The notes beneath the pieces are model-generated. The model was given only the letters and a program-made list of their open reading frames with translations, had not been told where the DNA came from and did no database searches. Below, one piece after another: positions 25,503 through 37,678 of a stretch of DNA of 64,000 bases. Source of the DNA: Himantopus leucocephalus (lineage: Eukaryota; Chordata; Aves; Charadriiformes; Recurvirostridae); NCBI GenBank assembly GCA_003993805.1, contig RSEF01000014.1:5457393-5521392 (forward strand). The letters run 5' to 3'. Each line of letters opens with the position of its first letter. The stretch's first letter is position 1. A program made the translations under genes and the position numbers.

Positions 25503-27536
25503 AACCTGCACAAAATGGCAGAGGACACCAGAAGGCTAGGGTGAAAGAAGCAGGATACCAAGGACTAGAGAGAGGAAGCTATGGAAGAGGATGAACTTCC
25601 TCCTCTTGTAGTACCTACACACATAATATGGATTAGGATTACGTAAAGGGTTCTTTTCTTCTCCCAATAACGCCGAGATTACAACACAAGGTTGAAAAAC
25701 TAGAAGCCCACTTGCAGTTGGCCGAGGTACAGGATTCAGCCCTGGCAGATGAACCAGCACTGAGCAAAAGGCTCCCTCGGGGGATCCCAGCGTGGGCACT
25801 GCGTGGAGCTTTCTCTGCCCTTCTCCTTGGCAAAGCTGTCTGGGAGTGGGGGAAGGCACGAAACAAGTGGGCTTTTGGAAGCCCGGCTCAGCTCCTCAGC
25901 CACCCCTGCAGCCTGTCCGCGCTGCTCTCGGTAAAGTGTTATGTAAAGAGACCCTGGGTAGCTTTAAAATCACTGCCTGAAATGATGGGAACAGCCCGCT
26001 TGCAGCAATACAGAACTCAGTGGGGATGGCAACACTCACCCCAGACGCAGGATGAATTAACCTCAGGAGAGCTAGTTATTGCCCAAGGTGGACTTCACCA
26101 ATTAGCACGAGATGGCACAAACCCTTTGGAAGCTGGGATTGTCACCCTGGTCATAAATCGTGAACCAACCAGGGAGACATCTCCCTCCACCCCCCAAATG
26201 ATGATTAAAGTCGTCAAGCCACGCTTCCCTTCCATATGGCAATTACAGACCAACGGCGCTTCCCAGACCAGAGTGATGTCTGCCGGCGCTGGAGCCGCTA
26301 TGCAAACAACAGCCTCACCTAAAAATACAAATATACCGCATCACTTAAATTTACAGGAAAGTAGTTATCTCCTGCTTCTAGAACAAGGCAGCAAATATTA
26401 GGCATAAGTCTTCCGGTCTACCTGTTTTCCAGGTCATCTATTTTGGAGTTATCAGGAAAAGAAACCCCGTCACTGGAACTTCTCCTGGGCTGCGGTTCAG
26501 GGAAGCCTGGCAGCACGAACAGGGGCATAACTTGTATCGCTTCTCAGAGGAAGGAGAATCACTTCTCCACTAGGCCATTTCCAAGAAAAAAAGAGTGGTT
26601 TTGAAGCCACTTGAGTGTCTAATGCAAGAACTAATCCTAAGGACTACATAATTAACATATATAACACGCATTGTTAATTACATGGGGTGGTCTGCAGAGG
26701 CATCTAATAGGCGAGTGCATCCCGTCTGATCACCTCCCCTGCACTCTGCCCATTATCTCGTTTCCACTGGCACATCACCACCATTACTACTCCCCAAAAT
26801 ACCAGATGCTATTTAAACCTCTGAAACAGCACCCAACATCTGCTGCTAAAACAAAGACAGGAAAAACTGCTCCAGAAATATTTGTTCGTTCCTTCTCAAA
26901 GTGAAGATTATTTGCAGGAGCTATAGTCGTTCTCAGCGCAGGGTGGACAACGCTCAGTCGTGCATTAGAGAGCGCTTTAAAGTTTATTACCTAATGATGT
27001 CCACCGAGGTTATGAGCAGGAGCTTTTCACCACTGGCAAGAGAGGATTTCAAGGTTTCCCAGGAGCACAGCCATTTTGCTCTTACTCCAGGAACCTTCTG
27101 TGCTCAAATTCTGATGCTGAGACTCACGGAAACGCTATTTGGACTCGGTGACAGTGTCCAAGATTATGTTACTCACAGTATCTTGTCTCCCTCCCTCCCC
27201 TGCACTGTGACGTCTGCGCTCCCAACACACAGATATCCCAGCTTTGCTGCCAGGCAGATCTAAACACAGAATTAACAAACACCGAAAGAGATTCCTACCG
27301 TTTCTAAAGCAGCTTAGCAAATAGCTACGTGGTGCAAGACAGAGTCCGAGATGGGACAGGGCCCCATACGGGTGTCCTTTAGTTCTGTATTTGGGATGCA
27401 CAGACCGAACGCCAAACCCTGCGGACTCCCTGACTGTTCGGAGGGTGGCTGTAAATAAGAACACGCTGCTGTGCTGGACTAATTCCCCTCTCTTCTTGAC
27501 AGACATTACAACACCATTACTGGCTCCAGAACACAC

Positions 27537-27561
27537 TTTTTTTTTTTTTTTTTTTTTTNTT
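27537..27561. repeat. Poly-T tract with an ambiguous base
   Basis: Twenty-two T, one N at 27559, then two T. The N marks uncertain homopolymer sequence rather than a real base difference. Confidence 0.95.
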
Positions 27562-30500
27562 GAGACAAAGCCCAGTGCCCCCGTCCCTAGGTAAGGCGGC
27601 TTTGCTGAAAGGTCAGCTTGCCATTTCATTTGTTTGCATGGCCCGGGCTAATGGAAGCGCTGCCGCTGCGCGCAGCACGCAGCAGGCTGGAGGGGCGCAG
27701 AGGACGGCGAGGAAAAAAAAAAACCACGCGCGCCGTTTTAGCCAGCCAGCGGGGATGAAAACACAATTGCACCGCAAGAGAGAAAGGCAAGTCTCCGCAG
27801 CACACCACCTTATTTGTGTTTTTAATGGGAGAAGATTGCGGAGTTTGTTTTAAGGCTTTTGTTCCAAAGGAAACTAAGCTCTAAAAAGCCTCCGCTCACT
27901 CCTTCTATTCAATCCTTTTTTTCTCCCCGTTTATCCCCTTAATAGTGTTTTGAAGTGTTGGCACTGCAAACATATTGCTCTTGGCCTGAAAGCACTCTGG
28001 ATGCCAACTAGTCAAACCTTCCCCAGACCCTTCTTTTCGCTCTTCGTGCTCCTGCAGCCGGCCCCAAAGGCACTTATTCTGCTCCGAAATCACAGCAGAC
28101 GTTCCTCCGTGCGCTCCTCCAAGTGCCCCGGACCTCCTCTCGCAGGACAGCGGGTTCTGCCCTATTTTTATTGGCATATTTTTCACGTTCTACTTCATTT
28201 TCTGGTAGCCACTTTATGAAAACAATCCTTTAAAGATGATCGTGCTGGAGCTGAACAAAACGCTGGTTCAGCACGGAGCAGCAGAACAGCAACAGGGGAA
28301 AAGGGGCTTTCAAATAACAAAACTGCAGGAATGTGACACAGCCGTAAAGACAAGCAATCTTTTCTCCCTGGAGCATGAAAGATGTTTGGAAACAGAGCCA
28401 TCTCCTGGATAACCAGGCTTTCAATCACATTATTTCAGCCTCTGGAGCTCATATTTCCATCACAGGAGTCTATAAGTGTTATTATGGATAGGGAGGGTTA
28501 GTTCCCTTAACCTTGTGCTAACGCTCTTGAGCAAGAGGTGAAGGCGCGAAGTCTCCAAGCAATCCCCGCTAACTGTCCCAAGACTGGCAGGGCCACCAAA
28601 ACCACCTCCGGGCAGGTGGATGGGAATGGGAACATCTGTCTCAGCCCAAGCGCCGAGTCTCCTTTCCCAATTCTGAATTATTCATCAGGTGCTAACTTCC
28701 AAACCAGTTCAGTTTTAAATTTTTAAATATTTAATAATTGGGTATTAAATATTCATGCAATTTTATGAGAAATTTTGGAAGATGGGCACTAAGGCTGTAA
28801 TTGTTAAGTTCATCATTGGGACTGACTGGCTACTCAGAGAGAATTTCTAGCTTCCTAGAGAGAGAAGGAAGAGGAAAAAAAGGCAAACCAAGTATTTATG
28901 GACCATCTGACTCTAAATCACAGGACACCACAGATACCTGTGCCATTCTTTTTCCAAAGAAAATCACCTCTTCATGAAAGAGCTGAGAAACTGGGAACAC
29001 GCTAGAAAGCCCTCAGCTGCAGTTAAGAGAGTCTTTAAGTGTTTCATTTTGGTGTTTAGAGAAAGACGTCCATCTCGGTTTAGTGTACGTGACCGGTGAG
29101 GGGACAGCCGAGCAGCCTTTGTCTACAAGAGCAACAAGAAAAACACGCACTCGGTCTCAGCTGTGCTTCAGGGCAGACGCAGGGGAAAGCTGAGCTCAAG
29201 ACACACCTGAAAGGAGACAGATTCTTCCCTTTCTCTGATGCCTGCTCAGAGGGGACCATGGGACATGTAGTTTCCCCTCAGCTGGGCTGACAACTTGGAT
29301 TCCTTAAATATCCATGCCTGTTTCTCTCCACGTAGCTCCTGCAGACCGCGTTCGCTTCTCTTCTACCCCCTCCTTTTTAGTAGATGACATCTCTAACCCC
29401 GACCCATGCTGAGAGCGAGCCCATGTTCCCGTCCCTCTGTCTTATGAGCGCACATTCCCCACCGCGCTGGAAATTGTATGGTTTACACAAAAGATGACAC
29501 ATAAGCCCTGGAATTATATGCAAATGAACGGATCCGTTCCTCACTTCTTACCATTACAGCTCTGACTTTCCAACAACTGCATGGGGTAATTTCTGCACCA
29601 GCTTTCAAACAAAGGGCATCTCCGTGTTATTAACATCTCACTGTGGCAAGCAGTTTGTCACCTTTCACAAAAATGATCTGAAAAGACACCAGCAATTATT
29701 CCTACGGAGATTATTGGGTGGCTACGTCCCAGCGCAGCAGCTGGAAGCTGAAGTGACATAATATTCAGTGGGAAAACTCCTTTGTCAAGTCAAGAGAACA
29801 CGGAACAGATTAAAAAATGAACTAAATTGGAAACAAACACAGAACTAGAGGAAGAGTCAAGCTTGCTCCCTTCAGTTTTGTTTATCTCTATACCAATATC
29901 AGCAGCACATCTTCAGGAGAAAAGCTCCCGATTATGACACAACATGACAGGACATTAACTTCAGAGACTTATCCTGGGAAGGACCTCGGTAGGTTATAAA
30001 TAAAAGACCCCGAGGAAGAGTGATTCAAGCACCTCTTGCAGCTGCAGAAATCCAGCTGATTTCTAGGTCCTGTACGTTTGGTTCTTCCAACACTTTTTAA
30101 GCACCGCGGACTAAACATCTGCAAGACAGACAAGTGTTCCCTTCCCGGGATTGCTGTATAACTCCTGGTGTATCCTATAACAGGACCCAAAACGCAGCAT
30201 TTGCTTGGCTAACGTTCGTGAGTGAGGCGGGGCAAAGAGCAGAAGCGCTGTCTAATTTCAAATAAGCAATTACTCATGGCTCTTGGGCAGAAACGAGTAA
30301 GGAGGGTCCGTGCCTGTGCACGAAGGACCAAGGGATCCAGTCACCCTAGTGCCTTCAGCAGCGGGGTAAATGGTGTTGGACAAGGTGATGTTCTACTGGC
30401 TGTTCTTTGAGGACAGGTCATTTCTAGTTACATGTCAAAATTATATTAAAAAAACCAAAACCACCAACCTAACAGTCTGCCCTCAGAGATAAAAGTAGAA

Positions 30501-32093
30501 ATTTCTTATGAAGAGAAATAGTTTTGCTAGAGCTCAAATAGTTTGTTACCTTCATCTCTGTGAAAAATGCTTTTTGTTATTTGCTGGAAGCCTCTTCTAA
30601 ACACCAACACCCCTCTTTGGGGATCCCCTCTTTGGAGCCAGAGAGGCACAAGAAAGTCTGGGCAAGTTTCCTGTTTGCGATAAGGGGAAAGACAGAACTA
30701 TCACCGCACTTCTCGGGTGCACATTGTCAACAACTCTAAGCTCAGCCTTTTCACACAACCTATAAATATATTTAAAAAATTATGAGCGCTGCCCATTTTG
30801 AGTCCGAGAAACATCTGTACAGCGCATAATGGTCCAAAATGGGAACTTTAGTATGTTTCTTTCTTCACCGACATTTTAAAAAGCTTCCCTATGTCACCTA
30901 GGAGGCAGAGTCCAGAGCCAGGCATCATGTTGCTGCCACACTCACACAGCGCCTTCCTCAAGCACAGGGCAACAAAGCCAACATGTAGAATAACACAGCA
31001 CAGAAAAGATCCGTGAAGACACGCGGTGACTTTGCAGAGTTAACTTAAAGCATAATTAATAATAAGTAATTAAAAGAAAAGGAGTAGGAACAAGATTTTC
31101 AGAGAGAGAGAGAACACAGAGAAGATTTCCAGACTGAGTCTAGCACTCTGAAACCTAAAGAACAAAAAAAAAGAAATAACAGGATTCAGAAGAATGAGAA
31201 AACAATGAGATGGAAAAACACAGTCAGCTCACAGCCACCCAGAAGGCTGTACGGACCTACCTGCTCACAGCAACACCTTCTGTGGACTCCTAGAGCTCTG
31301 CTCGAATGCAGAACAAGGGCAGTTTGAGTAAAGGATCTAGACAAATCACCAACAGGTGAAAACCAGTACCACTTTAAATGCTTTTAATTCTTATCAGCTG
31401 AGGAACACGGGAGTGGTGACTGATTTCACACCTGCATGTTCAAATTCCCTTAAGCAAGGTGAGCAGGGCCACCTGGGAAGACTCAAACCACGAAAAGAAT
31501 ACTTGTGGATAAGTCTAATAATCACAGGATCATAATAATACAGAAGCCCTTTCTTTTTTTCTAAGAAAGAGATATTTTAATGGCCTTTTTGTGGCAGCAG
31601 ACAAACCCAAATGACCGATTTCTGCTTCAATGCAGAAGGCGCAGTATCTTTCTTCGAAGGAAGGCCACTGAAAGAGCCCAGGAAAGGGACTCCATAGCTT
31701 GAGAGTTTCAAACAAGAGCTTTTGGCATAATTTGGACTACAAATAATAAAATGCTCTGACAGAAGGGGTTTGGGTAGAGAAAAAGGGTGAGGGAAGTAGA
31801 AACACATTCTTAATGAAAATCTCATTTAGCAATTTTTTTGGATGTGCTTAAAAATTCCACGGAGGTCACCATTCTGGAGAGACGACAAACTCCTGGGATA
31901 AAGGCAGGAAAATCCTGGTAGTCGTGTCACATTTAGCAAGTCAAAGATATGTTTGTATAAGGCTGTAGAGGGCTAAATCCATTTTACATGCTGTATGTAT
32001 TATTAATTTCTGACAGTGGGCTTAGAAAAACCTAATTCGCTGGAATACGAGCTCCCTTTGAGCGGAGGGAAGCCTTTTCAAAACTCATCTTTT

Positions 32094-32119
32094 ATTGACT
32101 GAGTCATTTTTGAGTCAAT
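32094..32119. promoter_or_regulatory. Candidate paired AP-1 sites in an inverted repeat
   Basis: TGAGTCA, the AP-1 consensus, occurs at 32100-32106 and again at 32111-32117. The outer 7-bp arms ATTGACT (32094-32100) and AGTCAAT (32113-32119) are exact inverted repeats. Motif matches are read directly; function is inferred only. Confidence 0.3.
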
Positions 32120-35100
32120 CTGTCTGCTTTCGGCAAGACAAGAGTTTTAAATCTTCTCTCTTTTTTTCCTCCTTTTTGAGTCGTGGCAAGTCTATTAAAA
32201 CCTGCTAATGTATGCAGCAAGGCCTCTGATTTGAAATGTAATGAATTCTTCAGATAGTGGCAGATTAGGGGGAGAAGATGATAGAAACAGCCAGAGACGC
32301 CAAAAAAAGAACTCTCCAGAAAAAGAGGAGGAGAAGGGTGAGAGAGAACGGCACAGATTAACCCTTTCTACCCAGAAGAAGAAAATCTTTAAGCTCCATT
32401 AATAGGATCCGTTAAAAAGCCGAACTGGAAGAGGCAGAGCATCTTCAGGCTTGCCTGGGGCTGAACGAGACAAAGAATAAATGAATCTTTCCTCCTAGAC
32501 TCTCTTGTAAGATTAGGTAATTCCCTAAGTGAAAAATGAATAACTTAGAGAAAATTAGCTCCATCCATATAAATAAGCCTTCATATTCCAAACTCGTCAC
32601 CCAGCGCTTCCCAGGCGAATGCCCTGAAACATTTTTGCTGTTGTGTAACAGATGGTTTCCTCCTCCCCCCTGCCTTGGGTTGGTTCCAACCGCAGTATCT
32701 TTCAGGTGATCTTGTTTTAGCACAAAAATGAGCGGTTTGGGTGTAAATCACCAATGCTGTTAGTGAAAGGATGCTTGGCAGCTTTATTGTATTTGGCATC
32801 TTTGAAGTGCCGGACAAACATTACACAGTTACACAAACGAGAGATTAGCGCTGTCTCCATTTTACAGATAGAGGAGCTAAGGAAAAGAAAGTCAAGGATG
32901 CTGCTTAATTCGACAGCAGCGATCTGGTGACAGCCCGGGCTGAGAACGCAGAATCTGCTGAATCACAGCACAGACCTGGGATGTCTTCCTGTTTAACAGG
33001 AAAATTCATAGCTCAGCCTTGAATTCGACGGCTTTGAAAAATAGAAAATTAGTTCTATAATAAAGTTCTAATGAAACAAAACCTTAGAGAAGAGAGTCTG
33101 ACGGAGCACAGGTGACCCAGTGGATTATAATTAATCCATAACTGATGCAGGTGAGTAAATACGGGGGATTGTGGAACTGTGTCTGTCAACCTAATGCCCC
33201 TTTGCTAATGACAGGCATTGAAATGTTTCCACAATTGAGAAATCCCAAATAACAGCGGCAAGATCCTTCCATGTGACATGCAGCAGGGGTATCTAAGTCC
33301 ATGCATGTCTTGAAGGAGAGACCGTCTCTCCCTACAGACACAAGGCATTCGGTCCTCTGCCACACAAGTCAAACTACAAAAGGCGAAAAAAGTTTAAAGA
33401 AGTGCAAAGTTAGCCGAAAAGCTGCTGGAGGCACAGAGGCCCTGGAAAGTAAGCATGAGGTGGAAAACACAGCAGCAGGAAATCTTTGCAGCGGGATACA
33501 GGACACAGGCAGAAGCGTTATCTTGGAGGCCAGCAAGCCATGGGAGTCAGCCTGGCTTTTCAAACTGCTCCCAGGTATTGTCTGCTTCTGCTGGCAGAAA
33601 CACGGTTTCTCCCACCCCGGGGAATAACAACGGCCGTACGCCTGTGCCCACTACCTCCTGAACTCCGTCAGTCCCTTGATGTGATTCTCCCCAACGGGGA
33701 AACTGTCTTTTCCTACCTGTCTGTTTGCTTCACAACCCTGACGCGAGAGCCGCAAAATTCACAGACATGAACTTTTATATCTCCACATATTAGTGCTTTT
33801 GGAAAGAAGAAGAGGTTACGCTTGCTTTTATGTACGTAGAAACAATGCTGACCTTTAGCTTGGTCCCAACCCTCCGATTCAATAGCTGGCACTCACTCTC
33901 TGAATCAGTAATGAGGAAAAGGTTATGGCAGGGAGCACGCTGTGCTGTGGATATACCGTTTTTCAGAGAAGATAAGAAACATAGACCCGGACCGTTACAG
34001 AAAAGGCAAAGCATTTTCCTGGCAGAGCATTTTTATTTGAGGACGAGGGCACGAACCAGGATTGAGGTATCAGCCCTCGTCCGGCACAGACGCCGTCACG
34101 TAACAGCATTCTGCCTCCCCCACTCTCAACTTAAAAAGACGCTTCGCACTTTCTGCTGTAAGGACGGTTTCTGTGCGGCACTCAGCGGTTACCGTATTTC
34201 ACGCTAGCCGTGGATGCATTTCAGTGATGGATGCAGCAATCCCTGTGCATATTTCCCGTAGCTGTGAAGTTCACGGAGCACTTTGGCAGTCCCGAGAGGC
34301 TGCCACGCTTACTGCAGCAAGCCCTGCCGGCACCAACCGTGGCAGCGGGCTGGAGGAACAGCCTACCCCAGAATATCACCGTTTTTCTTTTTCAGCTGCA
34401 ATGCGCATCGCCTCTGCGCAGCCTCTTGATGCCTCCTCCTTCCTGCCCTGGTTGTTTGGAAGACCCTCTTGCTTCTTGGCATTGCTCAAACTCTTCCATC
34501 TCTCTAACTCCTGAGAGCTCTGGAGCCAACAGTGCCCTGGTGCAGGACCAGCCTGTTTGAAATAAGGTCAGTCAGGAAACTGAGATCCGTGATGCTTAGT
34601 CATCAAACAGAATATTTTGGTGTAGGGAAAGAGCATACCATGTAGGTAACCTTGACTCTTGGTCTCCAACGATCCACACCCAGGGAGCAAGCGCGCGAGA
34701 AATCTGCTCTCTCGCACTGCAGCCTTCCAGGAGGAGGCTTCGTTTCAATTTTGGTTTAGAGAAGATGTCACTCTCTGCTGCTGTGAACTCTTCCCACTGG
34801 GGCCAACGACACCGAGTGCCACGGAGACCGCGCTGCTGGGACAGGCCAGCCAGAGGTTTAGGAAAAATATATGTTGAGGGACAAGTGAGGAGAGGAAAAA
34901 ATGGTAGACACAAAAGGTCTCTGTGCGCGGGATGTGCAAGTAACGAAAAATAGACCTACCCAACTAGGCTAAATCAATGAATTAGCTCTGTGCTCGAAGA
35001 AAAAGTTATCATTAAAGTCTGTGCTATTCAGTAGCTCACTTTACATCTGAGAAAAGTCTGCAAAAATCCTCTTGCATTATCCCTAGCCTTATAGATTTTT

Positions 35101-37612
35101 TCTTTTCATCCGAGGCTCAGAGTGGGGATTACCCATTAAGGTGCAGTGGCCAAATCACATTCAATCTATTCTCTGTTAAAATAAAAAAAAAGCTTTGGTC
35201 TTTCCTGTCCTCTTCCATCTCATTCCCTTCCCGTGGCCACATCCAAAGCATTTACCTCCAACTTTTAACACGTGCACAAGTCCTGAATACCAAGAGGACA
35301 CACAGGATGAGATCTAAATAACAACACTCACTGCTCCGTCCTGCAGGCTGCATCCTACCTCCTCAGCACCAAAGAACAGGAGCTCATTTAAAATCTTCCT
35401 CTGCTTCTAAACCCAGTAACGGTACAGTTAGCAATCGCCTGTCAGCACTGACCAATTTTGACCTGCACAGTTCCCATGATTTCATCCCCCTTTTGTGATC
35501 AGGGACGTTGCCGTAACGGGGACGGCAGCGCCGACAGGGTGGTAGCAGAGCATCTGGGCTCAACCACACCGCGGTGCTAAAACATCTGCAGTGGCAACAT
35601 CTGGCCAGCCCGATGCTAGACCTAGCAGCGCCAGCTCGAGCAGATGTGCTCAGCGAGGGCTTAAGGAATCAAGAGAGCAGCCCTGAGCTGTGCCAGCCCT
35701 GCCACTGCTCCTGCCACCCCAGTGGGACCGCAACCCAGCGAACCAGGGAGCTCCCAAGTACAGCTGGGGTAAGGTAATAAAAGCACAAGCAGACAAAAGC
35801 AATACCTCCCCCGGCAGGTGAAGCGCTAAGCTACAGGCAACTAAAACGCTTTTCCCACATTGCGTTTTTATAGAACCGTGTTTGCTTTTTCTCAGCCACA
35901 GAAGTCGGAGACTGCAAACATCTGCTCCTTCATGCGGTCTCTCTCCCACAATGTTTTGATGTAGGTATTTTCCTGTAAAGTTTGCAACTTAAACACATCG
36001 GAATCATGCCAAGGCTTCTGAAACAGTAAAAGGGATTGGAGTTATTGGAAAAGCGAAAAGTTAATAAACCTAAAGTCGTTAAACAAACTTAGGAGAACCC
36101 TGGCATCACTCTGAGGCGTTCCAAAGCAGAAGAGCTGAAATCACCTTGAAAGCATCTTTCCAGTAAAACTAAAATGACCTCTCTTTCAGCATGAGACCTA
36201 CTGAAGGCTCTTGACCCTTTGGATATTATGATCTTCCTTATGGACAGCGATGTGTGAGTTATAACATCAAAGCATTTTAGCTGGCAGACATCATCAACAC
36301 TTGCTTCCAAAAGTCAGCGAGCTGGAAGCAAGGCACGGCTGTTGTACTCTCGGTGCTATTTATTCTGCTGCTCTGTTCATTTTATTTATTTGTATTAGGA
36401 TTCCAAAACAAAAGAAGTCAATTATGGCTTACTAGGAATTATAAAGAACTTGTGTAATTTGGCTTCTGATTTAGTTATCAATACAACTAGACACGCTGCA
36501 CTAAGAAGTAAGAGATAAAGCCATAAAGCAAGGTTCGCATTATTTGCAGCCGCTCAGAGTGAAAAATAAAAATAGAGAAAAGCTAAAGAGATTTTTATTA
36601 ATGCTTTAGATGACTTAGAAAAAAGTCACTTAATCATAACATTGTAAACAAGGAAGTTCTACAGCAGTATTTAAAAATATCTGAAATTGTTTCAGGAGCC
36701 CCATTGATTTGAATTAGGCAGCTGCATAATCACAGGGGCTGCAATTTTAATGAACATTTCAACAGGAAATGTGGAGCTGATTATATATATCAAAACAGGA
36801 AAGATCCAAATGCCGCAGCTCCTCTTTTTTTTTGTTGTTGTGGTGTTCCTTACCTGAGTTTACATACCCAGACCAAGCCTGGAGCTGCCCCAGACCTCGC
36901 CTGCCTGCCCCTCTCTCGCGGGCAGCAGCTCCCACCGCTTCTGGCTGCAGCTCTCATCTTCCCGTCCCGATCCGTGTCATTAGGCACAGCGTTTTGGAAA
37001 ATAATTAGTGATTCAATCAGATTTTACACTGGATCAAGTGACTGGAAACTTCAATGCTGCGCTGCAGTTTTCCCTTAACATACTTTAGGGCATGTTATAT
37101 ATACTTAATTAGATAATGTTTATACAGCGCTTTGAAGAAATAAGGAACTGTGGAAGGGCTCGGTCGGATTTTCAGAAGGGAAAAGAGCGGCGTTGAGACA
37201 GCACGGGCACCGAGGGAGAGCAAAGCTCGGAGAAACGGAACACCACCTTGTTTTCAGAAAGGTTTCAGGACATCTGAGAAAAAGAAATATGTCAGCAGCT
37301 TCCAGCATGTGGGTACTAAGAAAGAAACAAAAGTTGTGAAACACGGGATGCTGCAAAGGCACTGAGATGACAACGCTGCCGACACCGGCGTGAGAATGGT
37401 GGGAACAGAGGCAGAAAGGCAGCAGCACCTATACACAAGAAAAACTGTGTATACACAAGCAGAAGGCATTGATTATCACTCTCTTTGCAAGATAAATATT
37501 CAGAGTTGCAGACCTCGCTGAAACAAAACCGAACGCACTCCACTCCTGTGAACGCTCTTATTCATCAGAGTGGGAACTAATGGAATAAAAGCATCTTGCT
37601 TCCTGTTATTCC

Positions 37613-37678
37613 GGAGTGAGGGAAGCAGGGCTCCTTTGGCTAAGGGGAGTGAGGGAAGCAGGGCTCCTCTGGCTAAGG
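37613..37678. repeat. 33-bp tandem duplication, two copies
   Basis: Two adjacent 33-bp units, 37613-37645 and 37646-37678, each begin ggagtgagggaagcagggct. They differ at one position (ctttgg versus ctctgg). The unit length is a multiple of three, which makes repeated peptides in chance ORFs, but I see no gene here. Confidence 0.92.

Noticed and set aside
31515..31545. cacaggatcataataatac, resembling a CR1 3' terminus.
   Set aside because: The aggttgg and ccttccaa segments that should follow in a CR1 end are absent.
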